Source: Planctomycetes bacterium UBA1135 | GTDB lineage: Bacteria > Planctomycetota > UBA1135 | NCBI GenBank assembly: GCA_002311925.1 | Contig: DCAK01000026.1 | Location: 380 to 20,263 of the forward strand | DNA: 19,884 nucleotides | Direction: 5' to 3' | Shown: in pieces, positions 13,804 to 19,884 of the stretch | Position numbering within the stretch: the first letter of the stretch is position 1 | Layout of the letters: the number at the start of each line of letters is the position of its first letter | Position numbers and translations under genes: made by a program | The notes under the pieces: model-generated | Databases searched by the model: none | Seen by the model: only the letters and a program-made list of their open reading frames with translations | What the model was told of the DNA's origin: nothing

Positions 13804-14840
13804 CCTTCTAGAATCGATTGCAGGGCCTGCACCGCCCGGTCGACATCCGGGTCCTGAATGTGACGGTGGGTCACGAAGCGCAGCAGCCGGTCTCCCATGG
13901 CGAGCGCCAGAACCCCCTTGTCCTGGAGGGCGGCCTCCATCATCGGGGCGTCCCAACCCGAGGCGGTGACTTCGAGAAAGAGGATGTTGGTGTCGACCGT
14001 TTCCTGGGCCAGTCGGATGCCGTCCAAGCCAAGCGTCACCGAACCCAGGCGCCGGCAACGGGAATTATCCTCCCCGATGAGGGGAACTGTCTCCTCCAAT
14101 GCGACCAGGCCGCAAGCGGCGAGGTAGCCAACCTGGCGCATGCCGCCGCCCAGCCATTTCCGTACCCGCCGGGCTCTCTCGATGAACCCCCCGTCCCCCA
14201 TCAAGACGCTGCCCACGGGACAGGAAAGGCCCTTGGATAAGCTGATCATGAGGGAATCACAAAGGCCTCCGTAGACCGACGGGTCCACTCCGGTTTCAGC
14301 GACGGCGTTGAAGAGTCGGGCCCCGTCCACGTGAATCAAGATGTCCCTTTCGCGCGAAAAGGAGAAAATCTTCTCCAGGTAGGGCAAAGGGAGGATGGCG
14401 CCGCCCGAAAAGAGGTGAGTCTGTTCGAGGCACAAAAGTGCGGTTCGGGGTTCCTGGATGGAGGGGTGGCGCACCGCCCTCTCCAATTCGTCCATGGGGA
14501 ACTGGCCCGCGTCCCCGAGGAGGGTGCGCACATGAGCGCCTGAAACCCGGGCAAGCCCGCCTCCCTCGTAGCGGAAGATGTGCGAGTTGGTTTCGACGAT
14601 GACCTCCTCGCCGGGAAGAATGTGGGCTGCCACCGCCGCCTGGTTCGCCATGGTCCCGGAAGGGACGAACAAGCCCGCCTCCTTTCCGAACATTTCGGCG
14701 AGACGGTTCTCAAGCGCTTTGACTGTGGGGTCGTCCCCGAGAACGTCGTCCCCGACCTCCGCGCTGGCCATGGCTTCCATCATGGCCCGGGTCGGAAGGG
14801 TCACGGTGTCGGACCGGAAATCCGAGGGTCCAGCGCTCAT
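13800..14840 (-). CDS. ltaE: Low-specificity L-threonine aldolase
   Basis: This 346-residue PLP enzyme (fold type I) splits L-threonine or L-allo-threonine into glycine and acetaldehyde. It begins with the family signature DFRSDTVTLPT (7-17). GDDVLGDDPTV (30-40), FVPSGTMANQ (58-67) and HVDGARLFNA (170-179, D172 for the PLP ring nitrogen) follow. SLSKGLSCPVGS carries the PLP lysine K203. The usual ENTH reads EQTH, keeping the histidine. A clear GGAGGG Shine-Dalgarno lies 6 nt before the ATG, which overlaps the upstream aminotransferase stop as ATGA. Its stop overlaps the phosphomannomutase start. Together with the aminotransferase it suggests glycine/threonine or general amino-acid turnover, which is an inference. 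The related beta-eliminating lyase group is less likely given these motifs. Confidence 0.93.
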   Translation of the reverse strand: MSAGPSDFRSDTVTLPTRAMMEAMASAEVGDDVLGDDPTVKALENRLAEMFGKEAGLFVPSGTMANQAAVAAHILPGEEVIVETNSHIFRYEGGGLARVSGAHVRTLLGDAGQFPMDELERAVRHPSIQEPRTALLCLEQTHLFSGGAILPLPYLEKIFSFSRERDILIHVDGARLFNAVAETGVDPSVYGGLCDSLMISLSKGLSCPVGSVLMGDGGFIERARRVRKWLGGGMRQVGYLAACGLVALEETVPLIGEDNSRCRRLGSVTLGLDGIRLAQETVDTNILFLEVTASGWDAPMMEAALQDKGVLALAMGDRLLRFVTHRHIQDPDVDRAVQALQSILEG

Positions 14841-16030
14841 TGCAAACCCTCCAGGGTCTTTCGGAAACGGGCAATTCCCTCTTCGATGTCCTCGAGAGAT
14901 GCCGCGTAGGAAAACCGGAGAAAGCCTTCGCCTGAAGGCCCGAAGGAAGTCCCGGCAAGGCAGGCCACTCCTCCCTCCATGAGAGCATTTTCAGCGATTT
15001 CCGCGCAAGGGCGACCAAAGGATGAAACATCGGGGAAAACGTAGAAAGCGCCCTGCGGGAGAGGACAACTCACGCCGGGAATGGCATCCAGAAGTTTGAC
15101 GATGTGCTTTCGCCTGCGGTCGAACCGCTCCCTCATCTCGTCCACGGGAGCCTGGTCCCCCTCCAGGGCGGCCACCCCGGCAATCTGGACGAAGCTGGGG
15201 GTGCAGGAGATTGAATTGATCATCAAGCGGGCCACCTGTTCGGCAAGGTCCGGCCGCATCACTCCGAAACCAAGCCTCCATCCGGTCATGGCATAGGCCT
15301 TGGACCATCCGTCCAGGAGAATGGTGCGTTCCCGAATGGCTGGGTTCGAAAGGGGGCTAGCGTGGCGAGCGTCGTCGAAGATGAGCCGCCAATAAATTTC
15401 ATCCGAGAGCAACCAGACCCGAGGATGGTCCTGGAGACCCTCCACGATTGCGTCCAGGGATTCAGGGGGGAGAACCGCGCCGGTCGGGTTGCCGGGACTG
15501 TTGAGAATCACCATCTTGGTGGAAGGGCCCACGAGAGAAAGCAACTCGTCCGGGTCAGGAGCGAAACCATTCTCGGAACGCAGGGGGCAGGAAACGGGTT
15601 GGGCGCCGGAGAAGCGAACCATGGATTCGTAGATGGGGTAGCCGGGGTCGGGCACCACCACCTCGTCGCCTTCCTGGATGAGAGCCAGCATGGCGTAGAA
15701 CATCACCGGCTTGGCTCCAGGCACCATCACCACTTCCTCCGCGGAACAATCCACGCCCCGGGTCGAAGCCACGTGGGCGGCGACCGCTTCGCGGACCTCC
15801 TGAAGCCCGGCGGCGGGAGAGTAATGGGTCCATCCGGCCCGGAGAGCTTCCACCCCGGCCTCCACGGCGACCGATGGAGTCGGAAAATCCGGTTCCCCGA
15901 TTTCCAGATGGATGATGTTGCGACCCTCAGCCTCTAGTTTCCTCGCGCGAGCGAGAACCTCGAAAGCATTCTCGGTGCCCAGGCGGGACATCCTGCGGGC
16001 CAATTCCAGGGGGGGAAGCGTGCGCGTCAT
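14837..16030 (-). CDS. PLP-dependent class I/II aminotransferase (aspartate aminotransferase-like)
   Basis: The 397-residue enzyme carries the AAT fold I signature. It shows IGEPDFPTP (44-52), THYSPAAGLQEVREAV (substrate loop, about 68-83), ILNSPGNPTGAVL with N181, SDEIYWRL with D210 and Y213, and GWSKAYAMTGWRLG with the PLP lysine K244 and R252. GFLRFSYA near the C-terminus has the Arg that binds the substrate carboxylate. The set is closest to AspB/alanine-type enzymes of subgroup I-gamma; the exact amino acid cannot be read from the sequence. It is the first gene of the four-gene coupled unit. The ATG at 16030 has no Shine-Dalgarno; M14 is an alternative start. It is divergent from the sulfatase-like gene across 54 bp. 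Confidence 0.92.
   Translation of the reverse strand: MTRTLPPLELARRMSRLGTENAFEVLARARKLEAEGRNIIHLEIGEPDFPTPSVAVEAGVEALRAGWTHYSPAAGLQEVREAVAAHVASTRGVDCSAEEVVMVPGAKPVMFYAMLALIQEGDEVVVPDPGYPIYESMVRFSGAQPVSCPLRSENGFAPDPDELLSLVGPSTKMVILNSPGNPTGAVLPPESLDAIVEGLQDHPRVWLLSDEIYWRLIFDDARHASPLSNPAIRERTILLDGWSKAYAMTGWRLGFGVMRPDLAEQVARLMINSISCTPSFVQIAGVAALEGDQAPVDEMRERFDRRRKHIVKLLDAIPGVSCPLPQGAFYVFPDVSSFGRPCAEIAENALMEGGVACLAGTSFGPSGEGFLRFSYAASLEDIEEGIARFRKTLEGLQ
14847..14852 (-). promoter_or_regulatory. Shine-Dalgarno of ltaE
   Basis: GGAGGG on the minus strand ends 6 nt before the ltaE ATG. It shows that the host uses Shine-Dalgarno sites inside operons although unit-first genes lack them. Confidence 0.6.
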
Positions 16031-16084
16031 CGTGGAGAGCGGCCTGGAAGGGCCGAACGCGTATTCTAGAACGGCCGAAGCACC
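16031..16084. promoter_or_regulatory. Divergent promoter region with TTCTAGAA palindrome
   Basis: The 54-bp gap between the aminotransferase and the sulfatase-like gene contains the perfect palindrome TTCTAGAA (16064-16071). Within it, TAGAAC (16067-16072, plus) and TAGAAT (16068-16063, minus) are both -10-like. They lie 12 nt and 32 nt from the respective start codons. The minus-strand leader could fold a 5-bp CGGCC/GGCCG hairpin (16043-16058 region). No Shine-Dalgarno is visible on either side. Confidence 0.4.
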
Positions 16085-17527
16085 ATGGCATCCGGCCCTC
16101 TACTCAAGACCGCAGCGGCGGCGACCCTCCTCCTGGCCGGCTGCGGCGAACCCGCTCCAGCCGCGGGCCCGCCCAATATCCTGGTCTTCCTAGCCGACAC
16201 CCTGCGGGCGGATCGATTGGGATGTTACGGCGGACCCCAGCAAACCTCGCCCCGCATCGATGCCTTCGCCCGGCAGGGTATTCGGTTCGCCCACGCCACA
16301 GCCCCCTCCCCGTACACCTCTCCCTCGCACGCGAGTCTCTTCACCTCCATGGATCCGGCGGTCCACGGAGTGTGGAATCGGGTCCTCCTCCCCTCGGGAG
16401 AACCCATCTTTCCACGCCTGGCTGAAGGCTCCACGACGCTCGCCGAGGCCCTTGCAGCCGCCGGATATCAAACCGCCGCCATCGCCGACGGCGGAAATGT
16501 GAGCGAGGCCCGGGGGTTCGCCCAGGGCTTTCAACATTTCGAATCGAAATTTCGCGGAGCCCGAAACCGGGTGGATCGGGCATTGGATTGGCTTGAACAG
16601 TGTGACCCCGCCAAACCCTTCTTCCTGTTTCTCCACACCTACCAGACCCATACTCCTTATCTCCCCGATCCCGTCCACCTGGAAAAATTCGCCGATTCCG
16701 ATTACCAAGGTCCGTTGAGAGAGGCCTGGGAAGGAGCCCGGAAGAAAGCCTCCCAAGGACCGATTCGGAACGCGATCAAATCCATTCAAAAAGAATTCTT
16801 TCGCCCGCTTCTGCCTGAAGAAGGAAGCCCGGACCCCGACGACCTTGAATTTCTGCGGGCGCTCTACGACGCCGAAATCGCCCAGATGGACCAGGAATTC
16901 GGGCGCCTCCTGGACCACCTCGCCGCCAGAGGCCTCGACGAAAACACCATCCTTGTCTTCACCTCCGACCACGGCGAGGAATTTTGGGAGCACGGGATTT
17001 ACGGTCACCACCAGGTGTACGAACCGACGGTCCACATCCCCTTGATCTGGAGAATTCCTGGAAATTTCGGCAACCGGGTGCGGGAGGATTCCGCAGGTCT
17101 CATCGACCTCATGCCGACTCTTTTGGATTTCGCCTCCGTCGCTCATCCGCCCCGACTTCAGGGGAAATCTCTCGATCCCCTCGGCGCCGAAGCTCCTCCG
17201 GGCCGTGTTCTGTTTTCCGAAGCCAATTGGCCTGAAGCTCAGATTGCCTGGCGCGAGGACCAGCACAAGGTGCTTCTCTTCCCTGATTCACAGCGACGCC
17301 CAGAAGCCTTCGATTTGGCCTTGGACCCCGGCGAAATCAACGACCTGTCCGGTTCCCAGGAAGCCTCGGATTTGCTCCAAAGGGCCGCCCGGTCCTTGGA
17401 GGAGTGGAAAACCGCCTGCCTGGCCGCTCAGACCGAGCTCGGCATTCAGCCGGCCGTTCGCAATCTCGACCAGCTCACTCCCTCCCAGAGGGCCGAATTG
17501 GAGGCCCTGGGGTACATCGGAGGTTGA
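16085..17527 (+). CDS. Sulfatase-like lipoprotein of the alkaline phosphatase superfamily, Thr in the nucleophile position
   Basis: The 480-residue protein has a lipoprotein signal with lipobox LAGC (C20), so it is probably anchored in a membrane facing outward. The core is the sulfatase fold: NILVFLADTLRADRLGCYG (31-49, metal D38), a nucleophile segment YTSPSHASLFT (77-87), HTYQTHTPY (184-192), TSDHGEEFWEHG (293-304, D295 and H296) and the closing LTPSQRAELEALGYIGG typical of this protein group. The nucleophile motif is T78-S-P-S-H82, not C/S-x-P-x-R, so formylglycine formation and classical sulfatase activity are not expected. A phosphoester, phosphonate or transfer reaction is conceivable, but the substrate is unknown. 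The gene stands alone on the plus strand; the transporter genes start 92 bp later with their own promoter. Confidence 0.85.
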   Translation: MASGPLLKTAAAATLLLAGCGEPAPAAGPPNILVFLADTLRADRLGCYGGPQQTSPRIDAFARQGIRFAHATAPSPYTSPSHASLFTSMDPAVHGVWNRVLLPSGEPIFPRLAEGSTTLAEALAAAGYQTAAIADGGNVSEARGFAQGFQHFESKFRGARNRVDRALDWLEQCDPAKPFFLFLHTYQTHTPYLPDPVHLEKFADSDYQGPLREAWEGARKKASQGPIRNAIKSIQKEFFRPLLPEEGSPDPDDLEFLRALYDAEIAQMDQEFGRLLDHLAARGLDENTILVFTSDHGEEFWEHGIYGHHQVYEPTVHIPLIWRIPGNFGNRVREDSAGLIDLMPTLLDFASVAHPPRLQGKSLDPLGAEAPPGRVLFSEANWPEAQIAWREDQHKVLLFPDSQRRPEAFDLALDPGEINDLSGSQEASDLLQRAARSLEEWKTACLAAQTELGIQPAVRNLDQLTPSQRAELEALGYIGG

Positions 17528-17590
17528 ACTCCATCTCTCCGGGTGTCCCCTGGAAGGAACATTTCCATCTCCAAAGAGCCCAGGTACCGT
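17528..17590. other. Intergenic stretch between the sulfatase-like gene and the transporter
   Basis: No gene is seen here. TGGAA and TTCCA, separated by 7 nt near 17550-17566, could form a small hairpin, but no T-run follows, so a terminator is not supported. Confidence 0.3.
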
Positions 17591-17606
17591 TGGCACGCCC
17601 CTTGCT
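17591..17606 (+). promoter_or_regulatory. Sigma-54-type -24/-12 promoter motif before the ABC transporter
   Basis: TGGCACG (17591-17597), 4 nt, then TTGCT (17602-17606) equals the sigma-54 consensus core TGGCACG-N4-TTGCW, with GG and GC exactly 12 nt apart. The predicted start at about 17616-17617 leaves only a 3-4 nt leader before the ATG at 17620. TAGGCT (17606-17611), 8 nt before the ATG, is a competing sigma-70-type -10 box. Confidence 0.5.
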
Positions 17607-17619
17607 AGGCTGTTCCAGG

Positions 17620-18624
17620 ATGGGTCTTCGATTCCTTTTTCTCGCAGTCCTCGCGGCCTCCTGCGCCAGGGAGCCCGACCTTCGGGTCTACTGTTCCCTG
17701 GACCAGGTCCATGCCGAACCCATCGTCGCCCTCTTCGAGCAGCGTACCGGATTGAAGGTCAAGGCGGATTTCGATGTCGAGCGCAACAAGACCGTGGGCC
17801 TGGTCAATCGCATCATCGCTGAAAACCGGGCGGGCCGCTCTCTTGCCGATGTGTTCTGGAACAATGAAATCGGCCAAACCCTGCGCCTTCAGAACCTCGG
17901 CCTGACGGCCCCCCACCGGAGCGAAGCCACCGATGGAATCCCGGATTCGTTTCGGGATCCTCTCCATCATTGGGTGGGGTTCGCCGCTCGCGCCCGGGTC
18001 ATCCTCCATCGAACCGACATCCCCTCCATTCAAATCCCGGAAAGTTGGGAAGAAATCCGGCTCGAGCCTTTCGCCTCGAGAGGAGCTATGGCGGCCCCCC
18101 TCACGGGTACCACCCTCACCCACTTCGCCGCCCTGAGCCACCGACTCGGCGCGCCCACGGTGCTCGATTGGCTCAGGAATGCCTCCGATTCGCGGCTCAC
18201 CATCGGGGGCGGCAACGCGGATGTGATGCGCCGGGTATGCGAAGGCGACCTGGACTGGTGTCTCACCGATACCGACGATGCGGCTGCCGCCCGCCTCAAT
18301 GGCTACCCGGTGGCGACCCGCTTTCTCGACCAAGCCGAGGGAGGCCTGGGCGCCCTCCTCATCCCCAACACGGCTTGCATCCTCAAGGGCGCTCCCCACC
18401 CTGAATCTGCGGCCCTCTTCCTTGATTTCCTTGTCTCGCCCGAAGTCGAGCACAGCCTCGCGTTTTCACGGTCCGAGCAGATTCCTCTCCGGCCGGGCGT
18501 CTCGACTCCTCCTCACGTCGCCCTTCCAGGCCGCGATTTCACGGTGATGGAGGTCGATTGGAAGGGGACAGCAGTCGAAATCGGACAACGGTTCCAGGAG
18601 TTCAAGGAGATCTTCGTCCGATGA
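17620..18624 (+). CDS. Iron(III)-type ABC transporter substrate-binding lipoprotein
   Basis: The 334-residue protein has a lipoprotein signal with lipobox LAASC (C15). The mature start LRVYCSLDQVHAEPIVALFEQRTGLKV (beginning residue 21) is characteristic of the ferric-ion/FbpA-like binding protein group. KTVGLVNRIIAE, DVFWNNE (77-83) and LTGTTLTHFAAL (161-172) are further group features, and FLVSPEVEH lies near the C-terminus. At the place of the usual iron-binding tandem Tyr region it has CLTDTDDAAAA (214-224). The ligand may still be iron bound with a synergistic anion, or another anion or cofactor. Its TGA overlaps the permease ATG (ATGA), confirming a transporter operon whose ATPase is expected past the right edge. 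The start lies immediately after a strong promoter-like motif. Confidence 0.9.
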   Translation: MGLRFLFLAVLAASCAREPDLRVYCSLDQVHAEPIVALFEQRTGLKVKADFDVERNKTVGLVNRIIAENRAGRSLADVFWNNEIGQTLRLQNLGLTAPHRSEATDGIPDSFRDPLHHWVGFAARARVILHRTDIPSIQIPESWEEIRLEPFASRGAMAAPLTGTTLTHFAALSHRLGAPTVLDWLRNASDSRLTIGGGNADVMRRVCEGDLDWCLTDTDDAAAARLNGYPVATRFLDQAEGGLGALLIPNTACILKGAPHPESAALFLDFLVSPEVEHSLAFSRSEQIPLRPGVSTPPHVALPGRDFTVMEVDWKGTAVEIGQRFQEFKEIFVR

Positions 18625-19884
18625 ACGCCTCGGGATGGCTGCGTTCCCCTTGGCCTTGGAGGGTTCCCGCTCTTTGCTTGTTCATGGGCGCTTCCCTCCT
18701 CCCGCTCCTGCCCTGCATCGCTCCCCTCTTTTCTTTCGAGGGATGGGCTGGAATCCTGGACCCGAGGCGCGCTTCCCTTCTGCTGGAAACCGCCGGGCTT
18801 GCCGGCGCAACCGCGGGTCTGGCCATGGCTTGGGGCCTCCCAACCGCCATCCTGGCCTCCAGAATTCTCATTCCGGGGCGCCGCATCCTGGCCCTTCTGC
18901 TCCCTCTCCCTCTTCTCCTTCCCCCCCTTCTTCTCGCCCAAGCTTGGCATGGAATGACGGGAATGGATGGCCGCTGGGCCGCCGTCTTCGTCCTCGGACT
19001 GGCCTTCGCCCCTTTGCCTGCTCTTCTGGCTTGCCGCGCTCTTCGCGGCCAGGGCGCCACATCCCACGAGGCCGCCCTCCTTTCCGGAGGCCCACTCGGA
19101 GCCCTCCTTGAAATGCTCCGTATCGCCTCGCCCGCGACCTTTCTTGGGGGAGCTCTTGCTTTCCTTCTCGCAGCCGGCGATTTCGCGGTCCCGGATTATT
19201 TCGGCACAGTGGGACCTGGATTCGGGGTCTACGCCGCCGAAATCTTCAATGCATGGCGAGACTGGAACACCCAGGGGTCGCCCTTGAGCGCGGGCCTCGC
19301 CGCCGCCGCCCCGCTCATTCTTCTCACCGGTGCGGTTCTCTATTGGGCTCTTCGCAATCCCCTCGGCCACGGTGTGGAGGGGGAAGGCGCGCGTCGGCCC
19401 GCCCTCCTTCAACCGAGAAAAGCTTCCGCCCCCTTGGCCCTTCTCGGTCTTTTCCTTGGAAGCGCGCTCATCATCCTCCCCTTGGGTCGGGTTTTCTGGG
19501 AAACCGGAATCGCGGGCCCTCTCGCCGACGGGACCTGGACATCCCGGTCCCTGGACGCATTCTCCCAAGCCTTCGAGCGGGGAAGGACCGACCTCCTTCG
19601 TTCCCTTTTCACGGGTTGCATGGCCGGCGTTTTCGTCCTCGGAGTGGCTCCTTTCCTCGCCCATCTCGTCCCCAGGGGGCGCCCGGGAATAATCACCCGG
19701 GCGGTGATGGCAATGGCGGCTCTCCCCCTCCTCGTTCCCGGGGTTGCCACGGGCCTGGGAGCGGTCCAAGTTTTCCATCGCCCCGGATGGGAAGCCTTCT
19801 ATGAGGGCCCGCTACTGCCGGCCCTCGTCCTCGGTGGCCGCTTCCTCCCCCTCGCCGTTTTCCTCATCGCCGAACGCATGGCTC
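18621..19884 (+). CDS. ABC transporter permease, FbpB/ThiP-like (3' end outside window)
   Basis: The frame is open for 421 codons to the right edge with no stop. The product is very hydrophobic. The first permease half (about 15-245) has helices near 15-37, 55-80, 87-107 and 118-138. The EAA loop HEAALLSGGPLGALLEML (149-166), which contacts the ATPase, follows, and then FLLAAGDFAVPDYFG (181-195), typical of iron and thiamine permeases. A linker rich in charged residues (about 247-269) leads to the second half (from about 271), whose helices near 330-350 and 363-381 are visible before the edge. The two-in-one architecture fits FbpB/ThiP/PhnV-type proteins of 500-560 residues. AAGGAG lies 11 nt before the ATG, which overlaps the binding-protein stop. 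The transported solute follows the binding protein: iron most likely. Confidence 0.88.
   Translation, partial: MNASGWLRSPWPWRVPALCLFMGASLLPLLPCIAPLFSFEGWAGILDPRRASLLLETAGLAGATAGLAMAWGLPTAILASRILIPGRRILALLLPLPLLLPPLLLAQAWHGMTGMDGRWAAVFVLGLAFAPLPALLACRALRGQGATSHEAALLSGGPLGALLEMLRIASPATFLGGALAFLLAAGDFAVPDYFGTVGPGFGVYAAEIFNAWRDWNTQGSPLSAGLAAAAPLILLTGAVLYWALRNPLGHGVEGEGARRPALLQPRKASAPLALLGLFLGSALIILPLGRVFWETGIAGPLADGTWTSRSLDAFSQAFERGRTDLLRSLFTGCMAGVFVLGVAPFLAHLVPRGRPGIITRAVMAMAALPLLVPGVATGLGAVQVFHRPGWEAFYEGPLLPALVLGGRFLPLAVFLIAERMA

Noticed and set aside
12838..13857. 339-codon plus-strand open frame
   Set aside because: Antisense to phosphomannomutase, whose motifs are all present on the minus strand.
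1..19884. tRNA, rRNA, CRISPR arrays, insertion sequences or direct repeats
   Set aside because: No cloverleaf-like intergenic space (largest gap 92 bp), no repeated spacers, no transposase motifs and no long repeats seen on reading both strands.

Overview
This 19.9 kb window is a very gene-dense, high-GC (clearly above 60% by eye) bacterial chromosome segment. All 13 genes are protein-coding and cover about 98% of it; the six intergenic gaps total about 320 bp. I see no RNA genes, insertion sequences, CRISPR arrays or phage genes. The host is most likely an uncultivated Gram-negative lineage. Planctomycetota-like is my best guess, from the secreted S8 peptidase style, the LF-like zincin, a sulfatase-like lipoprotein and an McsB outside Firmicutes. 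Acidobacteriota or another deep lineage cannot be excluded.

Layout. (1) 1-3342, minus strand: a dihydroorotase (pyrC type) is translationally coupled to a DUF58 protein, which is coupled to a BatA-like membrane protein that runs off the left edge. The BatA-like gene starts at TTG and has no ATG near its start. (2) 3424-8344: three exported peptidases, namely an M61 aminopeptidase with a PDZ domain (+), a small HExxH zincin resembling the anthrax lethal factor fold (+), and a large subtilisin (-) that converges on the zincin with overlapping ends. (3) 8368-10457, minus strand: mcsB (protein-arginine kinase) overlapping moaA (molybdopterin synthesis). (4) 10497-11528, plus strand: a two-helix K+ channel with an RCK/TrkA domain. 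(5) 11525-16030, minus strand: four coupled genes in the order aminotransferase, threonine aldolase, phosphomannomutase, arginase. (6) 16085-17527, plus strand: a sulfatase-like lipoprotein with Thr where the formylglycine Cys/Ser should be. (7) 17620-19884, plus strand: an iron(III)-type ABC transporter, with a substrate-binding lipoprotein coupled to a two-domain permease that runs off the right edge. The ATPase is presumably just beyond.

The most interesting general signal is regulatory. Five of nine transcription-unit starts carry a TANNNT -10-like box 6-8 nt before the start codon and no usable Shine-Dalgarno sequence, which is the signature of leaderless mRNAs. Some internal coupled genes do have a Shine-Dalgarno sequence. 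One of the five start regions (17591-17606) also matches the sigma-54 consensus core exactly. No clearly new defence or metabolic system is visible. The best candidates for follow-up are the leaderless architecture, the McsB without a neighbouring McsA, the lethal-factor-like zincin and the Thr-type sulfatase homologue.
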